A stretch of 64,000 nt of DNA from Saccharum officinarum (Eukaryota > Streptophyta > Magnoliopsida > Poales > Poaceae), in the NCBI GenBank assembly GCA_020631735.1, contig CM036168.1, positions 95,336,932-95,400,931 of the forward strand, read 5' to 3'. The notes under the pieces are model-generated. The model was not told the origin of the DNA. It saw only the letters and a program-made list of their open reading frames with translations, and did not search any database. Of the stretch, positions 1-10,907 are shown in pieces. The first letter of the stretch is position 1, and each line of letters starts with the position of its first letter. The position numbers and the translations under genes were made by a program.

Positions 1-2818
1 GGGGTCGCGTGCCACCGCCCACACGTTGACGACGACGTTGGCGCCCTTGGGGATGTCGTAGCCGGCGATCTTGACGCTGGCGCTGGCCCTGTGGGGCAGC
101 ATCAGCGGCGTCGGCGGGTGCAGGCGGAGGGACTCCTTGACGACGGCCTGCAGGTAGGGCAGGTTCGGGAAGTCCGTCTCTGATAGGACCCGGTCGCGGC
201 CGACGACGTGGTCCAGCTCCTCCTGCAGCTTCTCCTGCACCCTGGGGTTCCTCAGCAGCTCCGCCATTGCCCACTCCACCGAGATCACCGTCGTGTCTGT
301 GCCGGCGGTGATCATGTCCTGGACAACACGATCCACACAGCAAGTCGGTCGGTCTCATCAGTCAGCAGGGGTGAATGATCAAGTAGACAAGCACACAAAC
401 AGATCGAGCCACAAGAAAGATGGATGGGCCAGGCAGAGGCAGTGCGTACCCAGAGGAGGCCTATGACGGTGTCGTCGCTGAGGTCGTACTTGTCCCTGAG
501 AGTGAAGAGCGCGTCGACGAAATGCTGCTGGGCGCCGCGCTGCTTGAGGGCCTTGGCGTGCTCCTCCATGATCTTCACGGTGAGGCGGTCGCGCCGTTCG
601 CCGTGGGCTTTGAAGACCTGCTCGTCGACGGGGGCCAGCCACCGCAGCCACGGGATGTGCTGCGCGATGGAGAGGGACGCGCCGATCTTGATGCCGTTGT
701 GAACGATCCCCTTGAACTCGCGCCCTTGCTCGTCCAGCTCGCCGGCCGCGTTCACGAACCGCTTCCCGAACGCCAGCCGCGTGATGTTGTTGAAGGCCAC
801 CATCGACAGGTGGTTCTTTACCACCAACGGCTTCCCTTCATTGCCTGCGTGTAACAAGTAGGAAAAATAAGGGTATGCCCTCTGAGTGCAAGAATTTCAT
901 TGAGAACAGCTCAATGGATAGGTACGTAGTTCAGTGAGTATTGAGTAGTACTCCTATATCCAGTATGTTAAGCACAACACTCCACAAGATATTATTGCGT
1001 GTTTTCCCCACCAAGATAATAATGCCTCTGTCTCAAAATATAGCCAATATAGCTAGTAATTGAACATAATTTGTAAATAAAATAATTAACATTTATGACA
1101 CCAAAGAGATAGTACATTGGGACAATTAATTTCATAATTGACACACTAATTTAGTATCTTAGATATTGATACTTTCTCATGCAAATTTAGTCAAACCTGG
1201 CATAGCCTGACTTATGACAAACCTAGAACTAACTAAAATATGGGTCCGAGGAATAACGTTTTGCTTACATTTATTGAGTATAACTCAAGTATAATAATGG
1301 TACAAGAGCCTCATGGATTCTATGATTTGGGTCTCATTTCTGTTAGACCCTCTTTGAGAGAGTGGGCTTGGGCTTCTTTAAAGACAGTTAAGTTAGAAAA
1401 AAACCATGTTTTGGTGGTTTCGGCTTATGGGAAAAAATGGTTTTGATTTCACTGTTTTTAACTTAATCTTCAGAAGCTGCTCTGGTGTTTACATGTTTGG
1501 CAGGGCTTTTGATTAAGCTAGTGAAGAAGCCCAAGAAAAGCCCCGTCTAAGAAGACCTTAATCTTTGTAATTTAAAACAGCTCTCATTTAAAACTTGTAC
1601 TGTTGACATTTCAAAACCTTTTAGATTTTTCGAATCATATGTTGAAAGGTAGGCATCAGAACTGCCAATATCAAATATTTACCTTTATAAATGATTTTGT
1701 AATAATACAATTTTATTAGTATTTGTTTAGTTAAATTTAAAGAGAAAACTTGGGGGTAGGTAGAACAGTTACTTTTCATAGGCGTGGTACTCCCTTCGTC
1801 TACGATATTCTCCCTTTTCGAGAAGCAAGATGCTTCAAATTTTGACTAAATTTATATGAAAAAGTACTAACATTCATAATACAAAAGAAATATTATTAGA
1901 TTAGTTATAGAATATATTTTTATAATAAATTTATTTAAAGACATAAATATTAATATTATTTACTATAAACTTGATCATAATTATATTCTTTTGTAAACGG
2001 AGAGAGTACCTCTCAGTTTTGTCTGAAGCGACACCAAAAGTACTACCGTAATTATTAGAAGGAGAGGAAAAAAAAGTACGCACTCTGATTAATAACGAGT
2101 TGTAGCAAGGCAAACACTAAGATTCCTATTTTCTAAGGAATGAACTTTCGACGAATCGGGTAGTAATAATCCATCCAAAATGCAAACAGAGTGTTAATTA
2201 ATCATGAAGCAGCTGGTTGCCTTTCAGTCCAGCTGGAAAATAATTCACCAGCAACAGAGAAAGGCAAGAGCAAGAAGAGCAAGTAGAATAGTGAGAGTAA
2301 TTTCTGGGTGGTTTATTACCAGGCGAGGTGACGGCCTTGTAGACGGACTCGACCATGGCAGTGACCTCGTCCTCGCGGATGGGCCTGAGCGCCTCGAGGC
2401 GGCGCTGCGTGAAGAGCTCGAGGTTGCAGAGCTTGCGGACCTTGATGTAGTGAGGGCCGTAGTCGGCCCAGATGAGGTCTTGTCCGCCGCGGCTGAAGCT
2501 CTCCGTGGAGCGGTCCCGGCAGCGGTCGGCGAGCTGCTGGTCGTGGGTCTTGAGCACCTCCTTGGCCAGCTCCGACGTGGACACCACCACCGTGGGCGAC
2601 GTGCCGAGCCACACCGTCATGATGGGCCCGTACCGCCGCGCCCACTCCTGGTAGCACCGGCACCGCACGGGCTGCACGTCGAACAGGTTGCCCACCACGG
2701 GCCGGCGCCGCGGCCCCGGTGGCAGCTTGCCGTAGAGGAGCCGGTTCAGGAGGAGCAGCGAGACGGGGACGAGGGCCGCCAGGGCCAGCGCCACCGAGAG
2801 GAAGGAAGCCGTCTCCAT
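1..2818 (-). CDS. CYP98A: CYP98A-type P450 (p-coumaroyl shikimate 3'-hydroxylase-like), 3' end outside window
   Basis: Cytochrome P450 of the CYP98A family, which 3'-hydroxylates p-coumaroyl shikimate or quinate in the monolignol pathway at the ER membrane. Exons read on the minus strand are 2818-2320, 844-450 and 318 to beyond base 1, all with GT/AG borders; the first two total 298 codons and the frame stays open. Exon 1 gives an N-terminal membrane helix, the hinge [13 protein letters not shown] and the CYP98 stretch [18 protein letters not shown]. Exon 2 gives [15 protein letters not shown]. Exon 3 gives the I-helix oxygen-binding motif AGTDTT and the K-helix ESLR. The heme-binding cysteine lies beyond the window. 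The start at 2818 is chosen because an upstream ATG in the same frame (2956) would add 46 unrelated residues ahead of the helix. Around exon 2 the residues KNHLSMVAF differ from the usual CYP98A KYLGAVAF as I remember it, so this may be a diverged paralog. Family assignment is firm; exact substrate is inferred. Confidence 0.9.
1790..2006. mobile_element. Stowaway-like MITE in CYP98A intron 1
   Basis: The 217-bp AT-rich element begins CTCCCTTCG and ends CGGAGAGAG, imperfect inverted ends of the Stowaway type, flanked by TA dinucleotides (1788-1789 and 2007-2008). It has no coding capacity and sits in the 1.47-kb first intron of the P450 gene. The rest of that intron (845-2319) shows only AT-rich non-coding sequence. 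Confidence 0.7.
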
Positions 2819-2858
2819 GGCTGGCTGGCTGCTGCTCCCGGCCGGCCGGCTGCGCTTT

Positions 2859-2915
2859 GCTTTTATGGGAGCTATAACCGGACTGCCGGAGTGGTAGTTG
2901 GGTTGATTGGTTGGC
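2859..2915 (-). promoter_or_regulatory. Possible CYP98A core promoter with AC-like elements
   Basis: On the minus strand just upstream of the CYP98A start there is a TATA-like CATAAAAG near 2865 and, 75-100 bases upstream of the ATG, a cluster reading GCCAACCAAT then CCCAACTACC (2915-2892). These resemble the AC elements bound by MYB regulators of lignin genes, but each differs by at least one base from the classical ACC(T/A)A(A/C)C form. Proposed by similarity and position only. Confidence 0.3.
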
Positions 2916-2977
2916 GCTTCGCGCACCAGAGACGGCTTATCGACACGGCTGGACACTGATGCAAGATGAAGTATGGC

Positions 2978-3217
2978 ATTGTTTAGATCGCTCCTAAATT
3001 CTAAATTTTTTTACTTTTTCTCCATCACATTAAGTTTTAGATACATATAGAGAGCATTAAATATTGATAAAAAAATAACTAGTTGCACAGTTTAGTAGTA
3101 AATCACGAGACGAATCTTTTAAGCCTAATTAATTTACGATTGACAATAATTATCAAATACAAACGAAAGTGTTACAGTAACTGAGTTGAAAAGATTTGCA
3201 ATATGAACCAGGCCTAA
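2978..3217. mobile_element. Grass MITE (TTGTTTAG termini)
   Basis: This stretch carries the conserved interior of a common grass MITE: a GAGACGAATC block, a run near GCATTAAATATTGATAAAAA, and ends related to GTTTAGATC / GAACCAGGCC. It shares the interior with the elements at 6693-6934, 7066-7307 and 48692-48898. It lies directly upstream of the CYP98A promoter. Edges are approximate and the ends are diverged. Confidence 0.6.
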
Positions 3218-3279
3218 ATGCCGAGATGCCGAGCGAGACACATCATTATTTTATATAAAAAATCAAGGTACAATCGGCA

Positions 3280-4440
3280 TAAATTTATTTGGACGTGTTG
3301 GCCAGGTCCGGATGTCCTCACGGACACGCACGTCCGGACATACACGTAGCCCGCCCTGTCTGGGTTCGTCCCGCCCTACGAGTGCACTCCGCCGCCGTCT
3401 CAGTGTCCGCCGGTCCTTTCCCTGATCCTCCTCTCTCTCGACTCTTCACGCGAGCAACACTCGGGAGTCAGGATGTGCAACCGAGAACGAGCACGTCTCC
3501 AGCGCGCCCCTACCCGCAGCACCCCCATCAGCCACCCCCTAGCGCCCTCGTTCGTCGCCCTCGGCTCGCTTCCGGCCAAACAACATAAAACACTCAGATG
3601 AAACATTTGGAACATAAACTTGCAACATCGGTGTGAAACACATGAAACATCCAAATAAAACACTTGCAACTTGCAACATGAAACCACTTGCTCCAACATA
3701 GACTGAAATAGCTGAAATATTTGGAATATACTGTTGCAACATATGTGTGAAATATATGCAACATCCAGATAAAAAATGATTGCAACATACGTTTGGAACA
3801 GATGAAACATTTTGAACAAACGCTTACAACATGCCTCTGAACCACTTGTAACATATGCAACACGTGCAACATCCCGCCGATCTACTTTTGCAACATCAAG
3901 AAGAAACAATTGCAACATACTTCTAAAACGTTTAAAACACTTGAAACATACATATGCAACTAGGGGAGGGGAAGGACGGGCCGGTCAATTCCGGGCGTCG
4001 GGGTGGGAGCCGGCGGCGAGCCGTGGCGCACAAGCACCACCAGAATCGGCCACGCTCGTGGGTGCCCTTGGCTCGACTGGAAAAGACCTGAGGCGTCACG
4101 ACACGTGCGCCCAACGGGCATGGCAGGGTCAGCGGCACACGCGACGGTGATTGAGACGGGAGGACAACAAGGGAGCGAGCGGCACAGGTGACTGGGACGG
4201 GCGCACGGCGCGTCCAGCGAGGTGTGAAGGACACGACGCGGCAGCCGACAGCCGACGAACGCGTGGTGTAGGAAGTGGGCGAACGGATGAGCGGCCACGG
4301 TGCTTTGGGTGCCGGACAGATAAGCCGATGAGCAAGTAGGGATTTGTTTTTTGTTTATGAGAGAGATGGAGCCCGCTCTTGCGGAGCCGCATCCGGACAT
4401 GAGTCACTGGACGGATGCCCGTGGCAATATCATTATCATA
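3280..4440. other. GC-rich repeat-like block, probably an old DNA transposon
   Basis: No gene is recognised here. The block starts and ends with related stretches (TCCGGATGTCC near 3307; CATCCGGACATG near 4389-4400 in the opposite sense), surrounds the CAACAT-rich repeat at 3590-3960 and is followed by AT-rich DNA. The composition and weakly inverted ends suggest a degenerate DNA transposon. Long ORFs on both strands overlap each other and follow GC bias; none has a recognisable domain. Confidence 0.35.
3590..3960. repeat. Degenerate tandem repeat rich in TGAAACAT / GCAACAT
   Basis: About 370 bp made of loosely repeated 25-40-bp units that alternate GAAACAT, GCAACAT and AAACACTTG motifs. Units are diverged and spacing is irregular. 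This reads as internal repeat sequence of a transposon and not as coding DNA, although open frames run through it on the minus strand. Confidence 0.65.
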
Positions 4441-4744
4441 TTTATTTTGTATTTGAAAAACATATTACGTACCTAGGATAAATTGGAACTATGTTCCCAG
4501 AACAAGAAATATTTTCCTTTTTTCATAATGCATCTTGAAGGAACTAGTATAAAGGTGTTCAACTTTAATATTTAGGTTACATTAGGTCTTGGACTAATGA
4601 GTATGAGATGGTTTCGTTCCTGCTAGATTGTCCCATTTTAGTATTTGATTATAGGGACGAGGTCGTTCATGTTTTTAATGAAGATAGATGTTATTTTAAC
4701 ATTGTTATCGAATAGTTTTATGTGACCCACATGCCTTGTCCGTC

Positions 4745-5820
4745 TGTCGGTGTCTAGAGGACCGGGTGTCTAAACAGAACGACTAGTGAATTTGTATCTA
4801 CGCGCCTTAGGCCTTGATGGTGTGCAAAGCGGACACAAGTACGTATACTGGTTCGGGCATGAACGGCCCTACGTCCCGTGGGTTTCGTGGCAGTTCGTGT
4901 TGCCTTGCACCAGTGTACTCGTAGTAGGGGTTACAAGCTTTCGAGAGAGAGAGAGCAGATCCCAGGTCTCTTGTGAGTGGTGGTGGTGATGTGTGGTTTC
5001 AATTGAGGTAGGCTCTAGCTGTTGTTGGTTGATCGCCTGATCGTTCGATCTCTTGATCGCTTCGTCCCCTTTAGATGTGGCATCTGCCTCTCCTTTTATA
5101 GCTTCTAAGGGGAGGGCTCGGGTTACATTCGTGGTAAAGGGGTAAAAACAGGGAGAATAAAAGAGAAAGACAAAAAAAAGTGGTCTCGGGCGTGGTCGTC
5201 CTCCTCCTTATCCGATGGGAGCAGTTCCCCTGTAGCGTGGAGACGTACGGGGCATTGATCTTTTGGCCTCTGCATCCGCTGGTACGACGTGCCGTGGCCA
5301 TGCCTTGACCCGTACGCCTCTATGTTGTGAAGGTGGGCGACGCGTGCGCCCAGATTTTCGTAGCGAGGAGGTTAGGTGGCACAGTTGCCGTCACCCCCGT
5401 TGCTGTGGAGGTATGGACGTCGTTGTGATAGAATGATCGGGGTCATATCGGATCAGGGCATGGTTCCCGTGCTCCTGTTGACTGTGCACGGTCACTTCCA
5501 TTCCGTCAATGGGAGCGAGTACCGTAGTTGGGACCCCCATGGCTCTCCATCTCGCCTGAGGGTTCCACGTGCCCCTCGGGCGAGGCAGAAACGCACCGTG
5601 GGGTGTCGGGCGCTTCTGATGACGCCGCGGGGCTCGGGCAAGACGGAGAGATGTCGTCCGAGGCCTCTCCGCAAGGCTCAGGTGAAATAAAGTTTGTCGT
5701 TTGAGCAATTGACATGCTTGTCAGTGCTTTTTTGGGCCCTTACAATGGAGTTTTTAACAAACGTGCAGGGTGCCGTATTTTACCCCCTGTTGAGTACCAT
5801 GGGTATTTTGATACCCGACA
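4745..5820 (+). mobile_element. Solo LTR of a gypsy-type retrotransposon
   Basis: The 1,076-bp unit begins TGTCGGTGTC and ends ATACCCGACA, the TG...CA ends and short terminal inverted repeat (TGTCGG/CCGACA) of an LTR. It holds wording typical of grass gypsy LTRs (a GTATACTGGTTCGGGC block, a GCCTTGCACC block, and a TTTTATAGCTTC promoter-like stretch near 5095). Flanks are CCGTC (4740-4744) and CCGCC (5821-5825), a 5-bp target duplication with one mismatch. No PBS, gag or pol follows, so it is a solo LTR left by recombination. Confidence 0.8.
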
Positions 5821-6692
5821 CCGCCGCTAGAGGAGAAGGAGACGACAAGTGGGCGTGAGGCAGAGGCAACGCCGAGCAAGCCTGTGGGGTAGCGGACAAA
5901 TAACAATGTGAGAGAGGGACGTCATCCCTTAATTTATGAGGGAAGAGTCTGTTATGAATCCGAAGGAATAATCCTTAAAGGGATAACCTTGTCCTCGAAC
6001 CATACACCACTAATAGTACTTATATAGTAGTTAGAAACACATCTAACATTCCCACGTGAAAGTATAGCTAGAGTGTTCATACCAGCAAGAATACCCAACG
6101 AACCGACGATACATCTGTGGCATAGAATCGAATTGTATGACGAAAACAGAAGACTGTTGCTACAAGAATCCTAGACTTTTGGTTTGATTCCTCTCCTTGG
6201 TATCTTGGATCTAGATCGTGTTCCAACCTACATTTGGAACAATATACTACCATGTTGTTATGTTGGTTTTCGTTTGGGGATTGAAGTTTCCAAAACGTGA
6301 GATGCATGAGGTCATGTTTCACGTTTAATTTTAAGGCTGCTATATATGGGCTGACCTGAGCAGTCGTCTGAATATTCTGGGAGAGAACGAGCCAGGAAGA
6401 CGCGCGCTCGGCTCCGCTCGTCTTGTCTTTCGTCATCTTTGAAAAAAGGATGCCAAGAGGACCGATTGGGTCGGACACTTTCGTTTTTGTCTCCTTTTTC
6501 CTTATTGTGCTCGTATTACGTAACCCAAAACCAAACCAAACACTCTCTCTCTCTCCTACTGTAGTTAAAAGGTGGTGCGCATGCGCAAGCTATCACTGTA
6601 GGCCAAATATTAATTGATCTTCCCAATCAGACGGCGGCAGCGAACAACAGTCAACAAGTCAACAGGCGGATTACGTGATCCACGATCAAACC
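5821..6692. other. Intergenic, no gene recognised
   Basis: A 133-codon open frame on the minus strand (6478-6077) has no recognisable domain. The stretch 5880-6055, read on the minus strand, begins TGTTAGATGTGTTTC and contains CTATATAAGTA, which looks like a fragment of a copia-type LTR, but no second end is visible. A CT-rich run lies at 6541-6557. Confidence 0.3.
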
Positions 6693-6934
6693 GGTCTGGT
6701 TTAGTTCGCGAATTTTTTTAAACAGTACCGTAGCACTTTCGTTGTTATTTAGCAATTAGTATCCGATCATTGTCTAATTAGGTTTAAAATATTCGTCTCG
6801 TGAATTTTATCTAAACTGTGTAATTAGTTTTATTTTTTTATCTATATTTAATATTTCATACATGTGTCTAAAGATTCGATGTAACAGAGAATCTTGAAAA
6901 ATTTTACAAAATTTTGGAAACTAAACACGCCCAC
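6693..6934. mobile_element. Grass MITE (GTTTAGTTC termini), copy 2
   Basis: Left end TGGTTTAGTTCGCG and right end GGAAACTAAACACG are inverted repeats. The interior shares the blocks CTAAACTGTGTAATTAG and CATGTGTCTAAAGATTCGATG with the neighbouring copy at 7066-7307 and, in reverse orientation, with the one at 2978-3217. Non-coding. Confidence 0.75.
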
Positions 6935-7065
6935 GCACGGCTTCTCTCCCTGTTCCCCGCACCCACAGCGACGTGCACGACTGTGCGCAATGAGAAAGGA
7001 ACGTGCTCAGCTGATGATTTGATTTGTGCTAGCTGCACACTTGCATATACGGAATGGGTTTGGGG

Positions 7066-7307
7066 CCTGTTTAGTTCTTGAAAATTTTTGGGAAACGTTA
7101 CTGTAGCAATTTCGTTGTTATTTGACAAATATTATCCAATTATGGACTAACTAGGCTTAAAAGATTCGTCTCGTCCATTTCGTCTAAACTGTGTAATTAG
7201 TTTCATTTTTTATCTATATTTAATGCTTCATGCATGTGTCCAAAGATTCGATGTGACAGAGAATCTGAAAAATTTTGCAAAATTTTTTGCAAACTAAACC
7301 GGGCCTT
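7066..7307. mobile_element. Grass MITE (GCCTGTTTAGTTC termini), copy 3
   Basis: Begins GGGGCCTGTTTAGTTC and ends AACTAAACCGGGCC, clean terminal inverted repeats of about 14 bp. The interior is closely related to the copy only about 130 bp upstream and in the same orientation, so the family inserted twice in a short interval or was locally duplicated. Confidence 0.8.
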
Positions 7308-8429
7308 GGTTTGGATTTGGGGCCAATGACGAGCTTATGGGTGCTGGACCGCTGGCGGCTGCGCTCGTTCCTTCGGATGGGTGGCTCAGGGGATGCCACC
7401 CCACAACAGCGACGGATGCGACAAGTAGACGGACGATGGTGTCCAGTGTGATTGATGATGGCCTTTAGACCATTTTGCGATTCGAACGTCGCCCACGTGC
7501 CTCACGACTACAAACCTACACACTACAGTCGCGTTTTTATGCACAATGAATGTGAGCTTTGGCTGTCCTCCAGAGTAATTCCTGGTATTTTTTAAGGATA
7601 CTTTTGATTTAACTATGAGTTATGAAAAAATTACTACTATGAATTATGAGCTATGTACTATAAAAAAACCAAAGAATATGGCCAATGCAGCCATATAGTA
7701 GAAGCGATTTCAATCAAAAGTAATAGGTCCAAATAGAAATAGAAAACTTTAAACTGCTATCCATCCCACACAAAATATACTTTTGTTGTCCCTATGACAC
7801 TCTCTCCTCTTTGCTTTTTTTTCACAATTTCTATAATCTCTATCTTCTCTCTCCATAGCTATGTAACTTCTCTCTCCTCATTTATTATTGGGCTAGCCGC
7901 TCCCGGTCTCTTTTTATTTGGGCTCAAATAAAACTAATCCTAGCACTGTGTTATGCAAATGTTAATAAATCTTCTGCTAAATCCAAGGGCTTCTCCAGTG
8001 GAGTCTGCAAAGCGACTCATCACCCTACGTGGAGCCTACAGGAGTCGAGTCATCATTGGAGAATGCCAACTCGTCGAGGAGAGAAAGAGAGTGAGGAGTC
8101 CATGCAAGATCTTGCATCGGTTCATCTGAATAAAAAATGAATCGGCGTCATGCATCGAGCTGGCACGGCTCGAGGATGCGCCACTAGAAGCTGGGACCTC
8201 CTCGTTGGAGAAGTATGATTCGGTTTTCTGCCTACGCGGTCCTCTCTCACCTCTGGGAGTCGACCCACCACCGCGGATGCGCCGACAAAATCATGTCTCT
8301 CTTCTTGCAGCCTGGCCCGAAATCCCTGTTTTCTTTCAGTTCCATTCCATTGCCGGAACTCGTGGTCCGTGCTCCACACAATTTTTAGGGCTGTTACACC
8401 ATCCACGTACTTCCAGAGTGCCACGTATG
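7308..8429. other. Intergenic, no gene recognised
   Basis: AT-rich, low-complexity DNA with a TATGAGTTATGA/TGAATTATGAGC palindromic stretch near 7612-7650 and a CTTCTCCAGTGGAG ... TCATTGGAGAATG pair (7990-8067) that may be a short MITE. Open frames at 8122-8489 run on opposite strands over the same bases and resemble no family I know. Confidence 0.3.
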
Positions 8430-8935
8430 GGTCTTGATATTTTCGCGTTTGCACTGGCATTGCTCGAGAGCTCAGGTCCTCCTGGCTGACGCTACGTTCG
8501 CTTTAATGGCTGCCACGTAGCCCAAGTGTGCGCAGTTTGGACGAGAGCGTGAGGGCGCGTTTGATATCCGAGCTGAGCAGGGCCTGGCCGCCGAGCCAGG
8601 CCAAGGCCAGCCATGGCCTGGCCACCATGGCACAAGCGTGTTGTTTGATTGTATTTGAGGAAAACAGGGTGGCCGAGTAGAGATCATGTTTAATTCTTGT
8701 CCAGGAGCCTGACCGGCAGTCAACTACCACCAACTACCTCAATGGGAAGGTGTCTGATTTCGGCCAGGTTTCAGTGTGCCAATAGAAAGAGCAGAACAGG
8801 TTTTCAACAAGCGGGATTCAGTTCAACAGAATTCCAACCAAATGTAAGGTTACAACAACATGAGATTGACTTAAAATAATGGCCTCAGACTAATGTAGTT
8901 TGAAAGAGTTCATCATCACTTGCTGGAGATGCAAA

Positions 8936-9298
8936 TTAGAGACACCAGACATGATTGGAAGTCATCATCGGTTCAAAAAAAATAAATGAACCTACCCAGA
9001 CCTCTTTTGGCTGAACCAAAGAGTCAGAACCAACAATACAAGAGCAAGTATTACCAGATTCCTTCAATCTAGAACTTTTTTCACCAGGTTTTTGAATGAG
9101 AACAACAGGTACAGTGGATTTGTCATCCATCCCCAAATATTGACACCCCATGTATTCAAAGTACGAAGCAACGGTCTCTTCCTTACAAGGAAAACTCTTA
9201 TAACTGTTCTTCTTGTAACCATTTACCTGCTCACTGCAGCTTGCCCAGGTTTCATAAACCCTAGGCTTTTTGTCGCGGTACACCACATACCAAGTCAT
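8936..9298 (-). CDS. Extra ORF in Harbinger element: RNase H1-N / viroplasmin-like domain
   Basis: From the ATG at 9298 the frame encodes 120 residues beginning MTWYVVYRDKKPRVYETW, followed by C...QV.GY..NSYKSF. This matches the small domain shared by eukaryotic RNase H1 N-termini (RNA-DNA hybrid binding) and caulimovirus viroplasmin (Pfam Cauli_VI): the aromatic WYVV start, P.VY..W, and the YKSF end are its conserved positions. No RNase H catalytic domain follows; the rest is low-similarity sequence ending WVGSFIFFEPMMTSN and a stop. The same frame is open back to 9349, and a polypyrimidine-AG (TTTTGAAG) just before GGCTCCATG suggests this may be a last exon. It lies inside the transposon downstream of ORF1. 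Role unknown; nucleic-acid binding is an inference from the domain. Confidence 0.55.
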   Translation of the reverse strand: MTWYVVYRDKKPRVYETWASCSEQVNGYKKNSYKSFPCKEETVASYFEYMGCQYLGMDDKSTVPVVLIQKPGEKSSRLKESGNTCSCIVGSDSLVQPKEVWVGSFIFFEPMMTSNHVWCL

Positions 9299-9349
9299 GG
9301 AGCCCTTCAAAAGAACAAGTGCAAACCAATTATAAGTATTAACCTTCAA

Positions 9350-10907
9350 AAAGAATAGTTTTCAGAAAAGGTTGGCTTCAAAAAGAGCTATTTGCCTAAG
9401 ATTTGTATAGTCATTTCATTTGACCTTGCACTTGCAGCTTAATGAACATTTGGATAAACATAAATGAAACTGAGACTTGAAAACGAACATCATGGGGGCC
9501 CTAGAACCGTGAGATGCATCCATCCAAGCCATCCACTGAGGAGATCCCTCGAGCTATTGCTTGGGAATGGATGTATCTCACGGTTTGATGACAACCATGA
9601 GATACATGCACACAACTTTGATAACATTTTATGCCCAAATGCCTCACAAGTACTAGATAATCAACGATTGTAATATAATATACTCAACTTGGCTATTTAA
9701 TCATCATTGGCAAAGAAATGGTTGCCTTAGATACATAGAAAGATATCATTGGTGGCTGCAATGAATAGGTAAAGATGTAACATCATAGGCAAATAAAGTG
9801 AATAAGCAACACATAGCAGCCATGGAATCTGCTTAATCAGCCACTGTTTGCCATCAAGTGGTGTGTCACACAATTGTTGCTAAACAGTGGATAGTTCTAG
9901 CAGATTTGATGGATGACATGACAAGATAATCTCAGCATTAAGAAGGCAGCCACCTCTATCTTTATATTCCATCATAGGCACATAACAATAATGTAAATAC
10001 CAGAAACAGGGCATGAAGCTACATTGAAGATCTAAGGTAATGTGGAATAACATCTTAGATCCCTAGTGTGGCTTGATGAACTAATTCAATAAGATAACAA
10101 TTAAAAAGATCATATAATATGGGCCTCAGCTCAAAGCAATGTGTTGCTCCATTGCATAGCTAAGTCATCACAGGTGCCTGTAATCAAATGGACAGAAACC
10201 AAAAAAACCCAGCAATGCAGAGAGAACAGAAACATGGGGGTCATGAGATTTACAGGCACAACCAGGTCCAGCCATCAGATCCTTGCACTGAATCAGTTGC
10301 TATGGGTTTCGATGGTGCCAATGAAACAGATGACCACCATGAAAAAAACAGATGGAAGAACCAAAAACAATTGTATAGGCACCTCATTTTTAAAAGTAAT
10401 GCGTCATCGGCCATCTTTGCAATCCCCTCTCCTTAACAGCAAGGACAACAAGCAAAACATAGTACAAACCACATTGCAGGATAGGAAAGGTACCAGCCAA
10501 CACAGGCTGCATAATATTACAACACAATTTAAGTTCAAATAGTAGGTTAGCCCACATGCAGCAGGCACAAGTAGCACTGCCAATGTCTCCACTGCTACTC
10601 TATAGTTAGTCACCCTCCATGTAAAACATACCCAAAAGAACAGGTGCTGGTCAGCTATCTACCATGCACATCAGCTAGCCAAAATGAACCCAAAAGAGAA
10701 GAGAGTGGGTGAGGGAGGTGGAGGAACTATACATCTCAACAGTCAACCCCCTCTATGCTAGTTTGTCCAAGAAGAATTGAACTACATGTAGTAGTTCTTG
10801 ATAAGGAAATTCCTCAGCCATATCTCCCTATGGTAGTTGGTCCTGTTGACATAGCCAATGGCCAGTGCCTTGTTCTCAAGCAGGTGAGTGTAGGCAACAA
10901 TCAGTGC
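9350..10907. other. Harbinger interior without recognised coding sequence
   Basis: AT-rich sequence between ORF1 and the extra ORF. It contains no frame with recognisable similarity. Near 9506-9605 there is an inverted pair around GTGAGATGCATCCATCC and GGATGTATCTCACGG that could form a hairpin. Confidence 0.35.

Noticed and set aside
2204..2959. Long plus-strand frame opposite CYP98A exon 1
   Set aside because: Shadow of the GC-rich P450 exon on the other strand, with no recognisable domain.
6077..6478. 133-codon minus-strand frame
   Set aside because: No known domain; partly overlaps an LTR-like stretch.
8936..9298. Integrated caulimovirus fragment as the source of the viroplasmin-like domain
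   Set aside because: No movement protein, coat or reverse transcriptase of that virus group is nearby, and the same domain occurs in cellular RNase H1; a transposon-carried domain is simpler.
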